This document shows positions 58,041-64,000 of a stretch of DNA of 64,000 nucleotides, one piece after another. Positions within the stretch are counted from its first letter, which is position 1; each line of letters opens with the position of its first letter. A program made the position numbers and the translations under genes. The stretch comes from Lentzea xinjiangensis (lineage in GTDB: Bacteria; Actinomycetota; Actinomycetes; Mycobacteriales; Pseudonocardiaceae): positions 31,930-95,929 of the forward strand of contig NZ_FOFR01000030.1 in NCBI RefSeq assembly GCF_900110955.1. Direction: 5' to 3'. The notes under the pieces are model-generated. The model did no database searches. It worked only from the letters and a program-made list of their open reading frames with translations, and had not been told where the DNA came from.

Positions 58041-58811
58041 ATGACCGCTGCTACCGCGCTGCGCGCCGTGACCGGCCTGGCCGGTGTGCTGGCCGCGTGG
58101 GAGGCCTTGAGCAGGTCAGGCCTGGTCGACCGTGCCTTCGTTCCCCCGCCCAGCACGGTGACGCTCGCGCTGGGCGATCTGGTGACCGACCGGGAGTTCC
58201 TGCGCCACGCGGTGTCCACCGGCCTGTCCTGGATGATCGCCGTCTTGGCCGCGGCGGTGCTCGGCGTGACGCTCGGCCTGCTGCTGGGGTACCTGCCGGT
58301 GCTGCGGTGGGTGCTGCAGCCGCTGGTGGAGGTGCTGCGGCCGCTGCCCAGCGTCGCGCTGATCCCGCTGGTGATCGTGCTGCTGGGCAGTGACGCCCAG
58401 ACCAAGATCAGCCTGGCGGTGTTCGCGGCGACCTGGCCGATCCTGATCAGCACGCTGCACGCACTCGACGAGATCGAACCGCGCCTGGTGGACATCACCC
58501 GGATCTTCCACATCCCGCGCCGGCAGCGGCTGCTGTGGCACGTGCTGCCCAGCATCGCGCCGGTCGTGCTGACCGGGATCCGGCTGTCGGCTGCGATCGC
58601 GCTGATCGTGCTGGTCGGAACCGAGTTCCTGGCCGGCGGCGGCGTCGGGATCGGCCAGGCCGCCTACCTGTGGGGCTCCTCGGCCGGGCGCATGGACCTC
58701 GTGCTCGCCGTGACCGTCCTGGCCGCCACCGCGAACTGCGCGGTCGACCTCGCGCTGAGCGCCGCGCAGCAGCGGTGGATGCCCTGGGCGTCGCGAGGTG
58801 CCACCGCATGA
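58041..58811 (+). CDS. ABC-transporter permease, SsuC-type
   Basis: The 256-aa membrane protein has six hydrophobic segments and the BPD_transp_1 loop with 'VLRPLPSVALIPLVIVLLGS' and EIEPRLVDITRIFHIPRR, which docks on the ATPase. It starts 6 bp after the lipoprotein gene stop and overlaps the second permease by four bases. It should form a heterodimeric channel with that neighbour. Confidence 0.9.
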   Translation: MTAATALRAVTGLAGVLAAWEALSRSGLVDRAFVPPPSTVTLALGDLVTDREFLRHAVSTGLSWMIAVLAAAVLGVTLGLLLGYLPVLRWVLQPLVEVLRPLPSVALIPLVIVLLGSDAQTKISLAVFAATWPILISTLHALDEIEPRLVDITRIFHIPRRQRLLWHVLPSIAPVVLTGIRLSAAIALIVLVGTEFLAGGGVGIGQAAYLWGSSAGRMDLVLAVTVLAATANCAVDLALSAAQQRWMPWASRGATA

Positions 58812-59626
58812 GGCTTCCCGACCGCGCGCGGTGGCTCTCCGCGTTGCGCCCGGTGGCCCTGGCCGCGGGCTGGATCGCGGTGTGGCAGCTCGTCACCACC
58901 GCCGCCGGACACCCCTACTTTCCCGGCCCGGTGCGCATCGCCGAGGCGGCCGGGCAGCTGTGGCTGTCCGGCCCGCCCTCGCGGCTGTGGCTGGGCGACA
59001 CGGTCACCGCCGACATCGTGCCGAGCCTGGCCCGGATGCTCGGCGGCTGGGCCGGCGCGGGACTGCTCGGCGTGGCCTTGGGGTTGTGGCTGGGCCGCTG
59101 CCCGAGGGCGTTCGCCTACGCGCGTGTGCCGATCGCTCTCGCCCGCGCGGTGCCGCAGCCGCTGCTCGTGCCCGTCTTCCTGGTCATCCTCGGCCTGACC
59201 ACCACCATGGAGGTGGTCACGATCATCACCGGAGTGATCTGGCCGGTGCTGCTCAACACCCTCGACGGCGCCCGCGCCATCACCCCCGAGCTCACCGACA
59301 CCATGCGCGCCTTCCGGCTGAGCCGGGCGCGGTGGGTGCTCTGGATCGTCATCCCCGCCGCCGCACCACGGATCTTCGCCGGCCTGAGGATCAGCCTGGC
59401 CATCGCGCTGATCCTCATGGTCATCTCCGAGCTCGTGGGCAGCACCAGCGGCATCGGCTACCAGCTCAACCTCTCCCGCAGCACCTTCGCGCTGCCGCAG
59501 ATGTGGGCGTGGATCTGCCTGATCGGCGCGCTGGGCTACACCCTGCACCTGCTGCTGCAGCGCACCCAGCGCCACCTGCTCGCCTGGCAGCACCACGACA
59601 CCGAGCGCCGAGGACCGGCACGATGA
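58808..59626 (+). CDS. ABC-transporter permease, SsuC-type, second subunit
   Basis: The 272-aa protein starts at ATG 58808 in an ATGA overlap with the first permease. It has six hydrophobic segments and the docking loop 'PELTDTMRAFRLSRARWVLW' and 'VIWPVLLNTLDGARAI'. Two different permeases in one NMT1/SsuA-type system are less usual than a homodimer and occur in some vitamin-precursor importers. It overlaps the ATPase gene (ATGA). Confidence 0.9.
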   Translation: MRLPDRARWLSALRPVALAAGWIAVWQLVTTAAGHPYFPGPVRIAEAAGQLWLSGPPSRLWLGDTVTADIVPSLARMLGGWAGAGLLGVALGLWLGRCPRAFAYARVPIALARAVPQPLLVPVFLVILGLTTTMEVVTIITGVIWPVLLNTLDGARAITPELTDTMRAFRLSRARWVLWIVIPAAAPRIFAGLRISLAIALILMVISELVGSTSGIGYQLNLSRSTFALPQMWAWICLIGALGYTLHLLLQRTQRHLLAWQHHDTERRGPAR

Positions 59627-62082
59627 CCATCCCTGCGCTGACCGTGACCGACGTCGGCCACACCTACGACGCCCAGCCGACGCTGGAGGATGTCTCCTTC
59701 ACCGTCGCCGAGGGGGAGATGCTGTGCGTGGTCGGCCCGTCCGGCTGCGGCAAGACCACCCTGCTGCGCATCCTCGCCGGTCTGCAGCCCCCGACCCGCG
59801 GCCGCGTCGAGGTCGCCGGCCAGCCGGTCACCGACCTCGACCGCGGCATCGCCGTCGTGCTGCAGGACTACCACCGCTCACTGCCGCCCTGGCTACGCGT
59901 CGCCGACACCGTCGCCCTGCCCCTGCTCGACACCGGACTGGACAAAACCGAACGCACGCAACGGGTCCGCGACGCACTCACCTCGGTAGGCCTGTCCGAT
60001 GTGGACCGCAAGCGGCCGGCGCAGCTCTCCGGCGGCATGCAGCAGCGGGTGGCGCTGGCCCGCGCGCTCGCGACCCGGCCCGCCATCCTGCTGCTGGACG
60101 AGCCGTTCGCCTCCGTCGACGCCCAGACCCGCTTCGAACTCGAAGACCTGCTGCTGCGCGTCCGCCACCAGCACGCCGTCACCACCGTACTGGTCACCCA
60201 CGACCTCGACGAAGCCGCATACCTCGGCGACCGCGTACTGACCCTCTCCCGCGGCCCCGCCACCACCGTCCACAGCACCCTCACCGTGGACCTGCCCGCA
60301 CCACGCCACCAAATCCGCACCCGCGAGTCCGCCGCCTTCGTCGCCCTGCGCGCCGAGCTCGCCGCCGATCTCACCGCGACGCTGGCACCCGCAGGCGCCT
60401 CGGCTGACCCCCACGAATCCAGGAGTACACCCGTGCCGACCGTCCGCGACGCCGTCCACGACTTCCTGCGCGCCCAGGACATGACCACCGTGTTCGGCAA
60501 TCCCGGCTCGACCGAACTCGGCTTCCTCGCACCGTGGCCGATCGACTTCCGGTACGTGCTCGCCCTCGAGGAAGGCGCCGCCACGGCGATGGCGGACGGC
60601 TACGCGCAGATCACCAGCGGCCCGGTGCTGGTCAACCTGCACTCCGCCGCCGGCATCGGCAACGCCATGGGTGCCATCATCACCGCCCACCACAACCGGA
60701 CGCCGCTCGTCGTGCTCGCGGGCCAGCAAGCCCGCGCGATGCTGCCGCACGACCCGTTCCTGGCCAACCTCGACCCCACCGGCCTCGGCGGCACCTACTT
60801 CAAGCAGGCCTGCCAGCCTGCTCGCGCGCAGGACGTGCCCGAGACCCTCGCGCGCGCCGTGCAGATCGCGACCCAGCCACCCTGCGGGCCGGTGCTGCTG
60901 TCCGTGCCGGCCGATGACTGGGCCGCGCCCGCCTCACCGGTAGGCGACCGGCCACGGCCAGCGCCCTGCGGCCCGGACCCGACAGCGGTGCGGGAACTCG
61001 TCGACGTGCTCGGGCGCAGCTCGCGCACCGCGTTCGTCGTCGGCGCGGCCGCGGACCAGGAGGGCGCCGTCCCGGCACTGGTCACGCTCGTCGACCGGCT
61101 GGGCCCCGACGTGTGGGCAGCACCGCTGTCGCACCGCTGCAGCTTCCCCGAGAATCACCCACGCTTCGCCGGACACCTCGCCGCATCCGAAGGGCCGCTG
61201 ACCGCCGCGCTGACCGGCTACGACGCGATCGTCGTGCTCGGCGCGCCCGCGTTCACCTACCACGTGCCCACGCAGGCACAACACGCGCTGTCGAGGCTCT
61301 TCGTGGTCAGCGACGACCCCCAAATCCTGGCCCGCACCCCTGCTGACGCCATCGGCATCCACACCAGCCTCGCGCTCGGTATCGACAGCCTGATCACCGC
61401 GACCGCGTCCTGGACACCCGTGCCGCCACCGCCCCAGCGCACACCCACGCCAGCACCACCGCAAAGCGAGACGATCACCGCCGCACAGGTACTCGCCACG
61501 CTCGCCGAACTCCTGCCCGCCGACGCCGTGGTGGTCGAGGAAATCCCCAGCCACCGCACCGAGCTGCACCGGCATCTGCCGATCACGCACACCGACGCCG
61601 GATTCCTGACCACCGGCGGCGGCGTACTGGGCTACAGCGTCCCGGCCGCCGTCGGCGCCGCGCTGGCCGCACCCACCCGCCGCATCGTGGCCCTGGTCGG
61701 CGACGGCTCCCTGATGTACCGGCCCCAAGCGCTGTGGACCGCAGCCCAGCAGCACACACCGATCACCATCATCGTGCTGGACAACAGCGGGTACGGCGCC
61801 CTGCACGCCATGGCGGCCGACGCAGGCGCACACGGCGTTCCCGGCCTCGACATCAACGGCCTCGACTTCGTCGGGCTCGCGCAGAGCATGGGCTGCCACG
61901 CCTTCAGCGTGACGGCCCCGGCCGCGCTGCGTGACGCGTTGACGGACGCGCTTCACGCCACCGCGCCCACACTGGTCCACATCTACGTGGAACCCAGTCA
62001 CCAGCCACTCCGCAACCCACCGCCACGACCGGCATCGCCTGCGCAGCCCGGTGCAGCGCGCGGCGGGGAGACGAGCTGTTGA
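59623..62082 (+). CDS. ABC-transporter ATPase fused in frame to a ThDP-dependent decarboxylase
   Basis: From ATG 59623, in an ATGA overlap with the permease, one open frame of 819 residues covers two enzymes. Residues 1-260 are an SsuB-type ATPase: GPSGCGKTT (Walker A), VLQDYHRSLPPWL (Q-loop), LSGGMQQRVALARAL (signature), LLLDEP (Walker B), VTHDLDEA (H-loop). No stop codon follows; the frame goes straight into the benzoylformate-decarboxylase-like enzyme from residue 271. A ribosome-binding site and GTG at 60421-60435 allow the enzyme to be made alone. Whether the long protein is made is unknown; a lost stop codon is likely. A fused form could tether the enzyme to the importer. Confidence 0.78.
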   Translation: MTIPALTVTDVGHTYDAQPTLEDVSFTVAEGEMLCVVGPSGCGKTTLLRILAGLQPPTRGRVEVAGQPVTDLDRGIAVVLQDYHRSLPPWLRVADTVALPLLDTGLDKTERTQRVRDALTSVGLSDVDRKRPAQLSGGMQQRVALARALATRPAILLLDEPFASVDAQTRFELEDLLLRVRHQHAVTTVLVTHDLDEAAYLGDRVLTLSRGPATTVHSTLTVDLPAPRHQIRTRESAAFVALRAELAADLTATLAPAGASADPHESRSTPVPTVRDAVHDFLRAQDMTTVFGNPGSTELGFLAPWPIDFRYVLALEEGAATAMADGYAQITSGPVLVNLHSAAGIGNAMGAIITAHHNRTPLVVLAGQQARAMLPHDPFLANLDPTGLGGTYFKQACQPARAQDVPETLARAVQIATQPPCGPVLLSVPADDWAAPASPVGDRPRPAPCGPDPTAVRELVDVLGRSSRTAFVVGAAADQEGAVPALVTLVDRLGPDVWAAPLSHRCSFPENHPRFAGHLAASEGPLTAALTGYDAIVVLGAPAFTYHVPTQAQHALSRLFVVSDDPQILARTPADAIGIHTSLALGIDSLITATASWTPVPPPPQRTPTPAPPQSETITAAQVLATLAELLPADAVVVEEIPSHRTELHRHLPITHTDAGFLTTGGGVLGYSVPAAVGAALAAPTRRIVALVGDGSLMYRPQALWTAAQQHTPITIIVLDNSGYGALHAMAADAGAHGVPGLDINGLDFVGLAQSMGCHAFSVTAPAALRDALTDALHATAPTLVHIYVEPSHQPLRNPPPRPASPAQPGAARGGETSC
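60433..62082 (+). CDS. mdlC: Benzoylformate-decarboxylase-like ThDP enzyme (internal start)
   Basis: The GTG at 60433 is preceded by AGGAG with 7-nt spacing, giving a 549-aa protein, close to the 528 aa of Pseudomonas MdlC. MdlC hallmarks are present: FGNPGSTELGFL (active-site Ser), LALEEGAATAMADGYAQ (cofactor Glu), 'NLHSAAGIGNAMGAI' (active-site His), SHRCSFPENHPRFAGHL (second His) and the ThDP motif GDGSLMYRPQALWTAAQQ...N. The reaction would be decarboxylation of a 2-oxo acid such as benzoylformate to an aldehyde, but substrate choice in this family varies. The same frame extends upstream through the ATPase. It probably acts on something brought in by the importer, or on a thiamine-linked metabolite. 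Confidence 0.88.
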   Translation: MPTVRDAVHDFLRAQDMTTVFGNPGSTELGFLAPWPIDFRYVLALEEGAATAMADGYAQITSGPVLVNLHSAAGIGNAMGAIITAHHNRTPLVVLAGQQARAMLPHDPFLANLDPTGLGGTYFKQACQPARAQDVPETLARAVQIATQPPCGPVLLSVPADDWAAPASPVGDRPRPAPCGPDPTAVRELVDVLGRSSRTAFVVGAAADQEGAVPALVTLVDRLGPDVWAAPLSHRCSFPENHPRFAGHLAASEGPLTAALTGYDAIVVLGAPAFTYHVPTQAQHALSRLFVVSDDPQILARTPADAIGIHTSLALGIDSLITATASWTPVPPPPQRTPTPAPPQSETITAAQVLATLAELLPADAVVVEEIPSHRTELHRHLPITHTDAGFLTTGGGVLGYSVPAAVGAALAAPTRRIVALVGDGSLMYRPQALWTAAQQHTPITIIVLDNSGYGALHAMAADAGAHGVPGLDINGLDFVGLAQSMGCHAFSVTAPAALRDALTDALHATAPTLVHIYVEPSHQPLRNPPPRPASPAQPGAARGGETSC

Positions 62083-63005
62083 CCGATCACCACGGACGAA
62101 CCTCGCAGAATCCGAACGCACGCCCGGCCACCGCGTCACGTTTCGCGATCCCCGTCAGACAGGCGGCGAACCTTGCCTACGAGTTTGACCACCGGCTGAC
62201 CGTGCGCCACGCGCCACTGCTGTCCGGGCAATGGCTCGTGCTGGCCCAGTGCACGTGCCGAGCTGTCACATCCGACACGGTGCAGGGCCTTGTCGACGAC
62301 GAACGCGTCCTGCGCCGGCTCGCGTGCCGGAACCAGGCTGTACGAGTCGAGCGCAGCTTCTTCAACGCGCAAAGGCCAGACACCGCCCTCATCGAGCGGT
62401 TGAGCGGCGAGCCGCAGGTCATTCGGCCGCACGGCCGGGCGTGGACAGATTTCCACGAACAAACCGACCCGCGCATGGTCACCTTCGATGCACGGCTGCA
62501 CCGGCTGCCCAGCACTCACCAGATGCTGGCGGCGGGGGTGGCGCTCACCAGCGGTGGGTGGGTCCGCGTAAGCCGTGTCAGGGGCGCCGACCACCATGAA
62601 AGAGTTGCGCAAGTTCAGGCTGTGGTCGCGGCGCTGGCGATGTTCCCACACAGCTCCGGCGTCACCCTGCTGTGCCCATCAGGGACCGTGGCCAGCGTCG
62701 TGCGCGCTGCACAGCAGCGCTACAAAGCCAGCCAGTACAGGTGGATGCCCGCGCCGCTCTCCACCTCACTCGCGTCCTATGTGGACAGACGCGAGGTGCG
62801 CGTCGTGGAACGGCCGCGAGCGTCGACCGCGCTGATGCGCACCGCGACCACGCTGGTCGACGACTGCGGTGAGGAGAACTGGGACGCCGCTACGTCACCA
62901 CTGCTGGATTGGGTGCAAACCGCGGGAATACCGGTGACAAACCGCGAATGCACCGTACCGCGCCCTGTCGAAAAACGCAGGCCACGCCGCGGACGCTTCC
63001 GTTAG
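62079..63005 (+). CDS. Hypothetical protein (308 aa)
   Basis: The TTG at 62079 overlaps the decarboxylase stop (TTGA), fitting translational coupling; a later ATG or GTG is possible. The soluble protein shows 'RHAPLLSGQWLVLAQCTCRA', 'RLSGEPQVIRPHGRAWTDFH' and 'VSTSLASYVDRREVRVVERP'-like strands with a very basic end. No family is recognised. It is the last gene of the ABC operon and its link to it is unclear. Confidence 0.6.
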   Translation: MTDHHGRTSQNPNARPATASRFAIPVRQAANLAYEFDHRLTVRHAPLLSGQWLVLAQCTCRAVTSDTVQGLVDDERVLRRLACRNQAVRVERSFFNAQRPDTALIERLSGEPQVIRPHGRAWTDFHEQTDPRMVTFDARLHRLPSTHQMLAAGVALTSGGWVRVSRVRGADHHERVAQVQAVVAALAMFPHSSGVTLLCPSGTVASVVRAAQQRYKASQYRWMPAPLSTSLASYVDRREVRVVERPRASTALMRTATTLVDDCGEENWDAATSPLLDWVQTAGIPVTNRECTVPRPVEKRRPRRGRFR

Positions 63006-63685
63006 CGCCGATTGGAAGTGAAGTACTCAACCCGATGTTGGCCGCCGCTGGCCGATGTCTAGCTGATCAGTCGCAATGACCCCGCCACCTCATGACCCGA
63101 AGAGAGCTACATGAGTATGCAAGCCCGTGACTGCTGACCGTGTCGATGGTCGCCCCACCCGCGCGACGGGCACCTGCGTCCTCACCTGTCGCGTCCAAGA
63201 CACGGGCACCGTCGGGGGACGGCTGCCCGGTGGTGCACGACGGCAAGCGGCGTCGAGGATCGGGAACCTCGGCTAAGCCCTGCCGTCGTGTGGCGTCGAC
63301 CTGACGCCGGCGGGACGTGCCCAGTCCGCTCCTGCTGGGCACGTCCCGCTCACCGAAATTTCGGCCGGTGAGGGCGCCGTGCGGAAGGCGGGCGTGAGCC
63401 ACACACCGCGAACAACAGAGCTGCCGAAGCACTCGCGCGAAGCGCTATAGACGACCTCGGATGAAGGATTATCGCCCGCGCAGGCACACCGCAGGAGGCA
63501 GCCACGCTGACAACCTCCACCAATCCGCCGAACTGCACGAACAACCAAGGCCACCATGTGTAAGTCCGGTCGTCTTCCTCACCTGAGAGCAGCAGAGAAC
63601 CACGCCATGGGGTTTCTCCAGGGGCCGACCAGCGTTCGGATTGTTCCAGGTTTGGGTCTGCTGCACGAGTAGGTGACAGTTGTAG
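63006..63685. other. 680 bp without a confident gene
   Basis: Open frames on both strands lack good starts and coding bias. I saw no inverted repeat belonging to the IS3 element at 63686, no tRNA and no terminator with a T-run. A minus-strand frame near 63067-63432 is too arginine-rich to trust. Confidence 0.4.
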
Positions 63686-64000
63686 TCACGCAGCCTGGCT
63701 GGCTGGCGTGGTCATGATTGCTTCGTATTCGACGGGGGTCAACCGGCCGAGGCCGGTTTGGCGTCGTCGGCGGTGGTAGGTGCGCTCGATCCAGGTGACG
63801 ATCGCGATCCGCAGTTCCTCGCGAGTGTTCCAGGTACGCCGGTCGAGAACGTTGTTCTGCAGCAACGCGAAGAAGCTCTCCATCGCGGCGTTGTCGCCCG
63901 CCGCGCCGACCCGGCCCATCGACCCGGTCAAGCCGTGACGAGCGAGCGCGCGGACGAACTTTCTTGATCGGAATTGCGATCCGCGGTCGGTGTGGACCAC
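63686..64000 (-). CDS. IS3-family transposase, C-terminal part (runs off the right edge)
   Basis: The frame encodes the end of an rve-type DDE integrase domain: HTDRGSQFRSRKFVRALARHG (second Asp region), GDNAAMESFFALLQNNVLD (catalytic Glu) and RRRRQTGLGRLTPVEYEAIM, typical of IS3-group OrfB. At least 104 residues are in the window and the start lies beyond 64000. The terminal inverted repeat after the stop was not identified. Confidence 0.9.
   Translation of the reverse strand: MVHTDRGSQFRSRKFVRALARHGLTGSMGRVGAAGDNAAMESFFALLQNNVLDRRTWNTREELRIAIVTWIERTYHRRRRQTGLGRLTPVEYEAIMTTPASQAA

Noticed and set aside
58798..62082. A single 1094-aa + strand frame spanning the second permease, the ATPase and the decarboxylase
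   Set aside because: Its first 275 residues are an off-frame shadow of the permease at 58808-59626. The real protein starts at ATG 59623.

Overview
The window reads as chromosome of a high-GC filamentous actinomycete. The evidence is strong GC bias at third codon positions, frequent GTG and TTG starts, many ATGA overlaps, and families typical of that group: MmyB-type and XRE/TPR regulators, a DUF574 methyltransferase, a CvnA/CvnB sensor pair, DnaE2, FxLD lanthipeptides and pentapeptide-repeat membrane proteins. The mix suggests Pseudonocardiales, but the genus cannot be fixed from sequence alone. No rRNA, tRNA, CRISPR array or housekeeping operon was seen. This looks like an accessory, heavily rearranged region.

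Region 1 (1-11.9 kb) holds a short-chain dehydrogenase with an MmyB-type regulator and a secreted NucA/NucB-like nuclease followed by a possible ComJ/Nin-like inhibitor. It also holds a small membrane-protein pair, an lgt paralogue and a tandem SDR pair whose second copy has a stop codon. Much of it is decaying: a YfhO-like membrane gene with four frameshifts (one at a perfect 36-bp palindrome), a truncated MMPL gene abutting a damaged LigD-type ligase, and fragments copied from genes elsewhere in the window.

Region 2 (11.9-21.8 kb) is a class I, FxLD-type lanthipeptide locus. An XRE/peptide-deformylase fusion is divergent from an operon of a ribonucleotide-reductase-like protein, the FxLD-system methyltransferase, a 45-aa precursor, LanB, LanC and a stand-alone SpaB_C/thiopeptide-type protein. 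The leader has FTLN where FxLD is usual.

Region 3 (21.8-38.1 kb) has small secreted and hypothetical genes, an IS5-like relic and a pentapeptide-repeat protein. It then has an error-prone polymerase gene (dnaE2) cut in two by an 8.76-kb element. The ends of the element are short imperfect inverted repeats (26954-26971 and 35700-35716), and it carries a tyrosine recombinase, an HTH protein and a zinc-ribbon recombinase-like gene with a frameshift, a Tn554-like arrangement. Its cargo is a minus-strand, translationally coupled set of unrecognised genes: a secreted possible PLAT-like protein, an 858-aa protein with C-terminal membrane helices, a 146-aa protein and a 279-aa protein. This cargo is the best candidate for an undescribed system. 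Two overlapping LexA-type sites lie upstream of dnaE2.

Region 4 (38.1-53.9 kb) holds regulators (two XRE, one Crp/Fnr), a possible PIN toxin pair, a DUF574 methyltransferase, a decayed phosphotransferase/TPR-regulator pair, a secreted trypsin-like protease, a CPBP membrane protease and a partial conservon (CvnA and CvnB only). A segment of about 157 bp is duplicated between 39.3 and 45.2 kb.

Region 5 (53.9-64 kb) holds an intact phosphotransferase/TPR-regulator pair with iteron-like repeats. It is followed by an ABC importer operon (lipoprotein, two permeases, ATPase). The ATPase is fused in frame to a benzoylformate-decarboxylase-like ThDP enzyme that also has its own RBS and GTG start. A hypothetical gene follows, and an IS3-type transposase runs off the right edge.
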